Assembly: GCF_016342265.1 (NCBI RefSeq)
Contig: NZ_JAEIOS010000011.1
Coordinates: 682,001-746,000, forward strand
Direction of reading: 5' to 3'
DNA: 64,000 nt
DNA from: Corynebacterium meridianum
GTDB taxonomy: Bacteria; Actinomycetota; Actinomycetes; Mycobacteriales; Mycobacteriaceae
Position 1 is the stretch's first letter, and each line of letters starts with the position of its first letter. This document shows positions 33,959-40,565 of this stretch, piece by piece. Made by a program: the position numbers and the translations under genes. A model generated the notes under the pieces. The model did not search any database. It saw nothing but the letters and a program-made list of their open reading frames with translations, and was not told the origin of the DNA.

Positions 33959-34777
33959 TCAGGACGCGGACAGCTCATCCCAGACCGCGTCGTTCATGTC
34001 CGACCAGAGCGGCTTCGCCCATTCGTCGAAGTTCCTGTCCGTCAGTACCACCATCGCCCGTTCCGTGGGGCGGTGCACCCAGAGATACGTGCCCGACTGC
34101 CCGAAGTGGCCCACGGTGTCCGCGGGAATCCCCGCACCGGTCCAGTGCGGGTCCTTCCGCCCGCGGATCTCGAATCCGAGCCCCCACGGACAGGGTTTCT
34201 GCATACCGAAACCCGGAACCACCCCGTCGAGATCCGGGAACTGCACCTGCATCGCGGCGTCGACAGTCCGCGGGTGCAGGAGGGACGGGCTGAGCACCTC
34301 CCGGGCGAAGACCGTCAGGTCACGGACGGTTGATTCCGCGCCGTGTCCGGCGGATCCGGTCAATCTCGTGTGGTTCATCCCAAGGGGTTCGAAGACACCC
34401 TCCCGGAGATACTCGGAGAACTCCATCTCCGCCTCTCCCGCCACGACATCGGCGAGGATCTCGAAACCGGCGGAGGAGTAGATGCGCCTCGTCCCCGGGT
34501 CCCGCTCCGGCTCCCGGGAGGCGAATCCCACACCACCCGCATGGGAAAGGAGCTGCCGGACCGTCGCCCCGTGGGGACCGACCCCGGAATCGAGGTCAAA
34601 CACGCCCTCCTCCACCGCGAGAAGGAAACCCCACGCCGACAGCAGCTTGGTGACGCTGGCCAGCTGGTAGCACCGCCCGGTGTCTCCAACGGTCATCAGC
34701 TCTCCGCCAGACACGACCGCGGCAGCGGCATTGTCGACGGGCCAGGAGTCGAGGGAATCGAGAGCGTTGAGGTCCAT
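33959..34777 (-). CDS. Serine hydrolase (beta-lactamase/DD-peptidase family)
   Basis: The 272-residue protein has the penicillin-recognition fold of class C-like serine hydrolases. The SxxK nucleophile motif is ASVTKL near residue 41, the Tyr motif is IYSSAGFE near 99, and the third motif is HFGQSGTY near 229 (HxG in place of KTG). No signal peptide is visible, so it is cytoplasmic or secreted by another route. An esterase or amide hydrolase role is more likely than beta-lactamase. A -10 TAGAAT (34785-34790, minus strand) ends exactly 7 nt before the ATG, fixing a leaderless start. Confidence 0.87.
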   Translation of the reverse strand: MDLNALDSLDSWPVDNAAAAVVSGGELMTVGDTGRCYQLASVTKLLSAWGFLLAVEEGVFDLDSGVGPHGATVRQLLSHAGGVGFASREPERDPGTRRIYSSAGFEILADVVAGEAEMEFSEYLREGVFEPLGMNHTRLTGSAGHGAESTVRDLTVFAREVLSPSLLHPRTVDAAMQVQFPDLDGVVPGFGMQKPCPWGLGFEIRGRKDPHWTGAGIPADTVGHFGQSGTYLWVHRPTERAMVVLTDRNFDEWAKPLWSDMNDAVWDELSAS

Positions 34778-34880
34778 GCCCGGGATTCTATCGGGTGCCG
34801 GGCCGTACCCCGTCCCGGTGCGGAGCCAGGCAGACCGTTGCCCCGGAGGGGCCCCGGGGCGGGCCGGCGCCCACGGCGAA

Positions 34881-34921
34881 CGGCCGATCCGACGGACATC
34901 ACGTGTCCGTCGGATCGGCCG
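34881..34921 (-). terminator. Bidirectional-looking terminator after the symporter
   Basis: An 18-bp perfect stem (34881-34898 with 34904-34921; arm CGGCCGATCCGACGGACA) with a 5-nt loop. It lies about 38 nt downstream of the symporter stop. The T-tracts are short on both sides. Confidence 0.8.
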
Positions 34922-34958
34922 CTTCTCCCCCGGTTGCCGCCGGGACAGGGACCACCGG

Positions 34959-36332
34959 TCAGCGCTCGGCGCTGGCCGCCGTACGGTCCGAGGCGAACAG
35001 CTCCTCGTCGAGGATGCCCTCACGCTTCGACACGACGGTCGGAACGAGTGCCTGGCCGGTGACGTTCACCGCGGTGCGACCCATGTCGAGGATCGGATCG
35101 ACGGCGAGGAGCAGCCCGACGCCCTCGAGCGGAAGGCCGAGAGTGGAGAGCGTCAGGGTGAGCATCACGATCGCTCCGGTGGTTCCGGCCGTGGCGGCGG
35201 AGCCGATGACCGAGACGAAGACGATGAGGAGGTAGTCGGTCAGCTGGAGGTCGATGCCGTAGAACTCGGCGACGAAGATCGCCGCGATGGCGGGGTAGAT
35301 CGAGGCGCAGCCGTCCATCTTCGTCGTGGCTCCGAGCGGGACCGCGAAGGAGCCGTAGGCGCGGGGAACACCGAGCGCTCCGACGGCGGTGCGCTCCGTG
35401 ACCGGCATGGTGCCCATCGAGGAACGGGTGGCGAAGCCCAGCGAGGTCGCGGGCCAGACCTTACGGTAGAACTGCGCGATGGACAGTCCGTTGGCCTTCA
35501 GCACGACCGGGTAGATGACGCCGATGACGATGGCCAGGCCGATGTAGATCGCGAGCACGAAGCTACCGAGGGAACCGATGGCCTCCCAGCCGTAGACGGC
35601 GACGGCCTTGCCGATGAGTGCGGCGGTGCCGATCGGGGCGAGGCGGATGATCCACCAGAGGACCTTCTGGACGATGGCGAGCAGCGAGCGGGCGAAGCCG
35701 ATCACCGGCTCCGCGCCCTTGCCGACCTTGACCGCGGCGATACCGAAGGCGATCGAGATGAGCAGCAGCTGCAGCACGTTGAAGTTGGGGCTGGCCTCCA
35801 GAGCCTCTCCGGAGCCGTAGAGACGGACATCGAGGCCGAGGATGTTGCTCGGAACCAGGGACTGGATGAATGCGGACCAGCTTCCCACGAACCCGAGATC
35901 TGCCGCTGAGGCCACGTCGATGCTGGCACCCCGTCCCGGGTGGATCAGGAGCCCGACCCCGATTCCGACTAGGACGGCGGCGAGGGCGGTGACGGCGAAC
36001 CACAGCAGAGTCTGCCAGGCGAGGCGGGCCGCGTCGGTGACCTGTCGGAGGTTGGCGATCGAGGTCACCACCGCGGTGATGACCAGTGGCGGAATGAGCA
36101 CCTTGAGCAGTCCGACATAAGCCGAACCGACGGTGGTGAGCGTTGCTGCGAGCCAGTTCCCGTCGCCCATGGAACGGGACACGAGGCCGAGAATGAGTCC
36201 GATGATCAGACCGTAGATGATCTGGGCGCCGAAGCTCGTCAGCGGATTGGACCGCTTCTCGGGCTTGGTGGCGGCGTCGGGGTCCCGGGCCTCGTCGGAG
36301 CGGGTCCGGGAACCGGAGATTGAAGTAGACAC
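34959..36332 (-). CDS. DAACS-family symporter, TcyP-like (probable cystine importer)
   Basis: The 457-residue inner-membrane cation symporter has about eight transmembrane helices and two re-entrant loops. FATRSSMGTMPVTERT near residue 305 and GATTKMDGCASIYPA near 332 are closer to the L-cystine importer TcyP/YdjN (FxTRSSxGTxPxT, CAxIxPA) than to GltP/DctA (GATINMDGT). LLAVDPILDMGRTAVNVTG near 420 is the cation/substrate loop. Cystine is the inferred substrate; dicarboxylates or glutamate remain possible. The start is a GTG with AAGGA 9 nt upstream. It lies 170 nt downstream of a cysteine-rich leader peptide, which supports a sulfur-amino-acid role. Confidence 0.85.
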   Translation of the reverse strand: MSTSISGSRTRSDEARDPDAATKPEKRSNPLTSFGAQIIYGLIIGLILGLVSRSMGDGNWLAATLTTVGSAYVGLLKVLIPPLVITAVVTSIANLRQVTDAARLAWQTLLWFAVTALAAVLVGIGVGLLIHPGRGASIDVASAADLGFVGSWSAFIQSLVPSNILGLDVRLYGSGEALEASPNFNVLQLLLISIAFGIAAVKVGKGAEPVIGFARSLLAIVQKVLWWIIRLAPIGTAALIGKAVAVYGWEAIGSLGSFVLAIYIGLAIVIGVIYPVVLKANGLSIAQFYRKVWPATSLGFATRSSMGTMPVTERTAVGALGVPRAYGSFAVPLGATTKMDGCASIYPAIAAIFVAEFYGIDLQLTDYLLIVFVSVIGSAATAGTTGAIVMLTLTLSTLGLPLEGVGLLLAVDPILDMGRTAVNVTGQALVPTVVSKREGILDEELFASDRTAASAER

Positions 36333-36502
36333 GTCAAATAGTCCTTAGCTGAAGATGAGTGCGTTGATTCGAGGGGGCGGGGTTTCCCTGACACGCCGGC
36401 GGGTGACCTGAGTTCTCTAGTTCTCTGGCTTCACGGTGTACCGGCGCGGGACGGTGGGGCCGGTCGCGGTGACGGCTCACCCGTCACTCTCCCCGAGGTG
36501 GG
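36333..36502 (-). promoter_or_regulatory. Putative attenuator between leader peptide and symporter
   Basis: This untranslated part begins after the leader-peptide stop. A 7-bp hairpin GTGACGG/CCGTCAC (36469-36487) starts 15 nt after the stop. It shares GTGAC/GTCAC with a hairpin inside the peptide frame (36545-36563), so the two could exchange partners. A further stem ACCGGC/GCCGGT (36440-36445 with 36459-36464) follows, and AGTTCTCT occurs as a tandem 8-bp repeat at 36411-36426. There is no T-rich terminator, so control of translation or Rho access is as likely as classical attenuation. Confidence 0.5.
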
Positions 36503-36601
36503 TCAGCGACAGTGGCGCGACATCCACATGCCCGGACAGCAGCCCGTGACCGGGTCGGTCACGGTTCCGGGGGTAATGTTCGCGGACTGGCGGAGGCTCA
36601 T
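36503..36601 (-). CDS. Cysteine-rich leader peptide (32 aa), leaderless
   Basis: The 32-codon frame begins MSLRQSANITPGTVTD and ends TGCCPGMWMSRHCR-stop, with cysteine codons TGC TGT and TGT near its end. A -10 TAGGGT (36609-36614, minus strand) ends 7 nt before the ATG, with TTGACC 18 bp further upstream, so it would be translated from the very first base. Short leaderless reading frames with clustered cysteine codons are known in mycobacteria as polycysteine leaders that sense Cys-tRNA supply upstream of sulfur genes. Here the next gene is a TcyP-like symporter. It is too short to be an ordinary enzyme; a regulatory peptide is the best reading. Confidence 0.7.
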   Translation of the reverse strand: MSLRQSANITPGTVTDPVTGCCPGMWMSRHCR

Positions 36602-36608
36602 GCCGAAG

Positions 36609-36656
36609 ACCCTACTCTGAACCGTTCTGTTCGGTCAATACATACCACTCTGTCTA
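36609..36656 (-). promoter_or_regulatory. Leader-peptide promoter with partial McbR-like box
   Basis: -10 TAGGGT at 36609-36614 and -35 TTGACC at 36633-36638, with 18 bp between. Immediately upstream, on the plus strand, CATAC-N6-GTCTA (36641-36656) has one perfect half of the TAGAC-N6-GTCTA consensus of McbR, the sulfur-metabolism repressor of C. glutamicum; the other half matches 3 of 5. Confidence 0.5.
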
Positions 36657-36705
36657 TTTTTAGAAGAGCGGGTAAATACAGCTCACGGCCCATTTCGATG
36701 GAATG

Positions 36706-37509
36706 TCAGTCCGACAGGTCGGGATCCTCGGCACCCGAGGCGCGCCATCGCCTGCGCTCCTCTGCGACGCCTTCCGCGTGCCCCTCACGACGCCCTTCCG
36801 CGATACCGTCGCGCTCACCCCGGCGCTCGGCACGCTTCAGCGCCTTCACCAGCTGCGCAGCCGTCATATTCACCGGTGCCCACTCCGGATTCGCGGGCAG
36901 CACCCAGCCGCGCCAGTAGGCGAGAATCGCGAAACCCGCCCCGCAGACCGTCGCCGCGATCATGCCCACACCGTCGTAGCCGGCCCAGTTGAATAGGACC
37001 ATCGTCGTCGCCGCGGTGATCGCCGGGGTGGCGTAGAGCGTGTTCCCCCCGAATATCGACGGAATGTCCCCGCACGCCACATCGCGGATCATCCCCCCGC
37101 CGACCGCAGTCAGAACGCCCATGAATACGGCGGAGGCCGCCGGGAGCCCGTAGCTGAGTGCCTTCGTCGATCCGGTGACCGCCCACACCCCGAGAATCAC
37201 CGCGTCCCCGTGCACCCGGAACAGCTCCCACGCACGACCCTTGAGGTGGATGACCATGGCCAGCACACCGCCGGCGACGGCGACACCCATGTACATCGGC
37301 TCGGCGATCGCCGCCGGCGGCCCCTGCTGGAGGAGGGTGTCCCGGACCATGCCGCCCCCGAGCGCGGAGAGGAGAGCGAGCACGGAGAACCCGATGATGT
37401 CGAAGTTACGTTGCCGGGCTATCGTCCCGCCGATGGCCCCGTTCAGCAGGACGCCGATCAGGTCGAGACTGCGGTAGATCCCCAGGATGGAGGGGTCGAC
37501 AGTGAGCAT
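36706..37509 (-). CDS. TRIC/YadS-family membrane channel protein
   Basis: The 267-residue integral membrane protein is made of two UPF0126 repeats, each with the glycine-rich GGG-x-x-RD motif (LGGGMVRD near residue 50 and VGGGMIRD near 136), giving about seven helices. Family members are trimeric cation channels; glycine transport has been proposed for some. The C-terminal 60 residues are a hydrophilic Arg/Glu-rich helix, longer than usual. The ATG at 37509 is preferred; a GTG ten codons upstream is open. It lies upstream of the Cys-leader operon on the same strand, with 104 nt between. Confidence 0.87.
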   Translation of the reverse strand: MLTVDPSILGIYRSLDLIGVLLNGAIGGTIARQRNFDIIGFSVLALLSALGGGMVRDTLLQQGPPAAIAEPMYMGVAVAGGVLAMVIHLKGRAWELFRVHGDAVILGVWAVTGSTKALSYGLPAASAVFMGVLTAVGGGMIRDVACGDIPSIFGGNTLYATPAITAATTMVLFNWAGYDGVGMIAATVCGAGFAILAYWRGWVLPANPEWAPVNMTAAQLVKALKRAERRGERDGIAEGRREGHAEGVAEERRRWRASGAEDPDLSD

Positions 37510-37675
37510 GTGCCCTATCCGACCACGAATCCACCCCACATGTCACCCCACCCACCGGGGCGGTAAGTCATTCACCCCCGAGAGCCGTGCACCCCCGCCC
37601 GCCACGGACGAAGGACACCCCGGGAAACACGCATCCACGCGACATCGGCAATCCCGGTGCTCCCGGAGAATGCAT

Positions 37676-37705
37676 GATGCCCCGCCGATCGTGCGGCGGG
37701 GCATC
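37676..37705 (-). terminator. Hairpin after tRNA-Met
   Basis: GATGCCCCGCCG (37676-37687) and CGGCGGGGCATC (37694-37705) form a perfect 12-bp stem directly after the tRNA 3' end. No T-run follows. Confidence 0.65.
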
Positions 37706-37706
37706 A

Positions 37707-37783
37707 TGGTGGGGTCGCCGGGGCTCGAACCCGGGACCAGCGGATTATGAGTCCGCGGCTCTAACCGACTGAGCTACAACCCC
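37707..37783 (-). tRNA. tRNA with CAU anticodon (Met; possibly Ile2)
   Basis: The acceptor GGGGTTG pairs with CGACCCC, the anticodon loop is CTCATAA (anticodon CAT), and the T-arm contains GGTTCGAGCCC. CCA is encoded. Elongator tRNA-Met is the likely identity, but a tRNA-Ile2 with lysidine-modified C34 has the same anticodon. A TATACT -10 lies at 37817-37822 on the minus strand. Confidence 0.9.
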
Positions 37784-37900
37784 GAACCGGCGGTCTATGA
37801 CCGTCGATCGGTAGACAGTATAGCCGTGGCGACGTGCTTCGGACACACCGGTGCCGCCAATCCCGAACCGGTCGTCGGAAAGGGTCTCTGAAAAGGCAAC

Positions 37901-37929
37901 TTGCCATCCCAGACAGGCGCCGATATAGT
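37901..37929 (+). promoter_or_regulatory. tRNA-Asn promoter
   Basis: -35 TTGCCA (37901-37906) and -10 TATAGT (37924-37929), exactly 17 bp apart, 45 nt before the tRNA. It is the best canonical promoter in the window. Confidence 0.75.
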
Positions 37930-37973
37930 AACTTTCCGTTGCCCGGGGCACTCCCCGGACACAGTCAAGATAT

Positions 37974-38046
37974 TCCCCCATAGCTCAATTGGCAGAGCAT
38001 TCGACTGTTAATCGAAGGGTTACTGGTTCGAGTCCAGTTGGGGGAG
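37974..38046 (+). tRNA. tRNA-Asn (anticodon GUU)
   Basis: The acceptor TCCCCCA pairs with TGGGGGA, the anticodon loop is CTGTTAA (GTT), and the T-arm contains GGTTCGAGTCC. The discriminator is G and CCA is not encoded (GCCC follows), unlike the other two tRNAs here. Confidence 0.96.
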
Positions 38047-38056
38047 CCCACAGAAT

Positions 38057-38088
38057 AGGCCGGACGGTTCCCACCGCCCGGCCTTTCT
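38057..38088 (+). terminator. tRNA-Asn terminator
   Basis: An 11-bp stem with one mismatch (AGGCCGGACGG with CCGCCCGGCCT), a 6-nt loop and then TTTCTTCT. Confidence 0.85.
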
Positions 38089-38107
38089 TCTGTCCGCTGT
38101 CCGTGTG

Positions 38108-39058
38108 TCAGTCGGATCCGCCGGTGTCCACCGTGTCGACGAGCGCACACATGAGTGCCCAGTCCTGGACCGCGACGCCCACGGATTTGAATACGGAGAT
38201 CCGCCCCGGATCGTGGGCCTCGTCCCCCGCGGCGAGAGCCGAGCCGAGGGTGCGCAGATCGCCCGGTTCCAACTCTCCGGCCTCCACCGCCTCGATGATC
38301 TCCCCCGCTTCGGCGGTCACGGCTTCGACATCATCGACGAACAGCGCTGTGCGGGCGATGTCCGCTCCCGACATCTCCCGCATCTCCGGACGGTAGGACC
38401 CGATGAGATTGACGTGCGCTCCGGGCTTGAGGTCCCCGAGGGTGAACAGCCTCTCGGTCGACGGTGTGACGCAGCAGACGATGTCCGCACCGGCGACGGC
38501 GGCGCGCGGATCGGCGGAGGCGATGAACCGGACATCCGGGAATTCCCCGTCAACCCGTGCGATACACTCCTCCGCCGATTCCCGGGTCAGGGCGGCGACC
38601 GTGACCGAGCTGATGGGTCGGACCGCGAGGACCGCACGGATCTGATCGGGGGCCTGTCCCCCGGCGCCGATCACCGTGAGGTCACGGGCGTCGGGAGCCG
38701 CGAGGAGATCCGCGGCCACGCCGCTGACCGCCCCGGTCCGCATGGCGGTGGCCTCCGCGGCGTCCGCTCCGACGTGCCGTTCGGTGTGCCATTCCTCCCA
38801 CGTGAGCGTCCCGGAGAGCGCCGGCTGTCGGCCCGTGAAATTGGCGGACAGTGACTTGACGGCGAGCGTCTCACTCGCGATGTGCCGGACCGGCATGACG
38901 AGGAAGTTCCCGTCCCCCGGAGCGAAGCGCAACGGGATCTCGAACTCCCCCTCGTGCAGGCCGATCAGGGCCTCACGGACCCGGTCGACGACGGCGCCCA
39001 TGTCGACGGCCGCGCGCAGCTGCTCGGCGTCGAACCAGATGGTGCGGGACGGTGCCAC
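38108..39058 (-). CDS. Ornithine cyclodeaminase / mu-crystallin family protein
   Basis: The 316-residue NAD(P)-binding protein is of the ornithine cyclodeaminase/mu-crystallin superfamily. The Rossmann motif is LTVIGAGGQAPDQIRAVLAV near residue 121 (GAGGQA, as in the usual GTGxQA), and the substrate-side segment is GSYRPEMREM near 222. Members act as ornithine or lysine cyclodeaminases, alanine dehydrogenases or ketimine reductases. The usual N-terminal Lys/Arg substrate contacts are not clear, so the substrate is unassigned. The GTG at 39058 has GAGGAG 6 nt upstream; a TAGTCT -10 lies at 39145-39150 on the minus strand. Confidence 0.85.
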   Translation of the reverse strand: MAPSRTIWFDAEQLRAAVDMGAVVDRVREALIGLHEGEFEIPLRFAPGDGNFLVMPVRHIASETLAVKSLSANFTGRQPALSGTLTWEEWHTERHVGADAAEATAMRTGAVSGVAADLLAAPDARDLTVIGAGGQAPDQIRAVLAVRPISSVTVAALTRESAEECIARVDGEFPDVRFIASADPRAAVAGADIVCCVTPSTERLFTLGDLKPGAHVNLIGSYRPEMREMSGADIARTALFVDDVEAVTAEAGEIIEAVEAGELEPGDLRTLGSALAAGDEAHDPGRISVFKSVGVAVQDWALMCALVDTVDTGGSD

Positions 39059-39296
39059 ATGTCCTCCTCGGGGTAGCGGTGGAGGTTCGTGTGCCGTGCA
39101 CCGCCCCGACGCTCCACCGGTCCCCGGGGCACGGAACCGACCCCAGACTAACAACATTTCCCTTTCCCCCACCGGCTACGGTACGTGGACCACCGACGTA
39201 CCCCGCCATGGACTGCGGACCACTGCCCGTGGCCGGCACCTTCGGTAGAGTGAGGACAACGATCCCAAGCCCCCTATCAAGGAGCATCCCCCTCAC

Positions 39297-39548
39297 ATGA
39301 TCCAGTTCGTCGTCGGTGCGGCCGCAGGTTACGTCTTCGGCACGAAGGCCGGCCGCAAGCGGTACCACCAGCTCAAGAAGGGGTACACCATGGCTGTGGA
39401 GTCTCCGGTGGCCCGCGCCGCTGTCACCGCCACCCGGAAGGCCGTCGCCAACAAACTCGATCCGGAACCCCGGATGAAGGAGGTCAAGGACCTCCGCAGG
39501 GGCACCACGGAATCCGGCCAGACGATCCTCGAACCCGACGAGGACTGA
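39297..39548 (+). CDS. Small conserved protein, YtxH-like N terminus
   Basis: The 83-residue basic protein has a short hydrophobic/glycine start (MIQFVVGAAAGYVFGTKAGR) resembling YtxH-type proteins, then a charged helical part. The N-terminal segment may associate with the membrane. The function is unknown. AAGGAG lies 12 nt before the ATG and a TAGAGT -10 at 39246-39251. Confidence 0.78.
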   Translation: MIQFVVGAAAGYVFGTKAGRKRYHQLKKGYTMAVESPVARAAVTATRKAVANKLDPEPRMKEVKDLRRGTTESGQTILEPDED

Positions 39549-39702
39549 CCACGGTTTCGCCCACCCGAAAACCGGTTCGAGCCACCGTTCCCCGCTACTG
39601 CAAAACGGCGTATTCTCGCTGTTGCAGGATGCGGCCACGGTGGCTTTCTCCTGTGGCGGGCCCGCACCGGGGCCGTCGGCACCAGGTGAGAGGCGGACGA
39701 AA

Positions 39703-40542
39703 ATGACCTCGACAGCTGACCTCTACGGGGACAACGTCGGCGCCACGCTGGCGACCACGGTGTACTCGCGCGCCACGGCGGGTGAACGCTACCGCATACC
39801 CGGGTGGCGCGATGCACAGGCCCGGGACGTGTGGGAGAGGCTGGTGGAGCTCGGGCGCGCCGCCGGATCCGACCCCAACGACCTCGTACTGACCGGTAAA
39901 TCGAACGTCGCGGGAACCGCGTGGCGGTCGATGGCCATGGACGCCCGCGTCAGGCAGTTCGCCGCCGACCACGAGGCAACGAAGATCCAGGTGGTCACGC
40001 TCGGCGTCGGACTGTGCAACCGCGCCTCCCGGCTCGCGGACCTCGACGCTTCCTGGTTCGGGATCGACAGGACGAAGGTCCTGGAACTCCGGTCCAGGCT
40101 GATCCCGGAGGACGACACGCAGCTCATCGACGCCTCCGTCACCGAACCCGGGTGGATCGACGGTGTCGACGCCGCGGTACCCACCGTGTTCGTCGCGGAA
40201 GGGTTGCTCATGTACCTGACACGCGACGAGGTCACACAGATCCTCACCGACATCGGGCGGCACATGTCCGCCCCGGCGCGGTTCGTCTGCGACTCCCACC
40301 ACGCGAGCATCATCCGGCGTCCGACCAGGTCCCAGATCACCAGACGCACCGGTGCCGTCTACTCCTTCGGTATCGAGGACTCCCGCCATCTGGCGGCGCT
40401 GGCACCGGGCTGGCGTGCGGTCGGGGACGACGACACGTGCAGCCCGATCGGTGTCGGCATGAAGATCGCGTCCGGGGTTTTCCGGATGCTCCGCGGCGGT
40501 GTCCTCTACGGGGTCAAGACCATCGAACTGTCACCCCGCTGA
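39703..40542 (+). CDS. Class I SAM-dependent methyltransferase (LCM/PPM1-like)
   Basis: The 279-residue protein is of the leucine carboxyl methyltransferase/O-methyltransferase-like family common in actinobacteria. It opens with SARATAGERYRIPGW-like charged residues. The SAM-binding region is QVVTLGVGLCNRASRL near residue 98 (a variant of LGAGLDxRxxRL), followed by WFGIDRTKVLELRSRLI and FVAEGLLMYL near 160. The acceptor substrate is unknown. The ATG at 39703 has GAGAGG upstream; a TTG at 39622 close to a TATTCT hexamer (39611-39616) is considered unlikely. Confidence 0.83.
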   Translation: MTSTADLYGDNVGATLATTVYSRATAGERYRIPGWRDAQARDVWERLVELGRAAGSDPNDLVLTGKSNVAGTAWRSMAMDARVRQFAADHEATKIQVVTLGVGLCNRASRLADLDASWFGIDRTKVLELRSRLIPEDDTQLIDASVTEPGWIDGVDAAVPTVFVAEGLLMYLTRDEVTQILTDIGRHMSAPARFVCDSHHASIIRRPTRSQITRRTGAVYSFGIEDSRHLAALAPGWRAVGDDDTCSPIGVGMKIASGVFRMLRGGVLYGVKTIELSPR

Positions 40543-40565
40543 CGGGATGACGGCCGGTACCGGGT

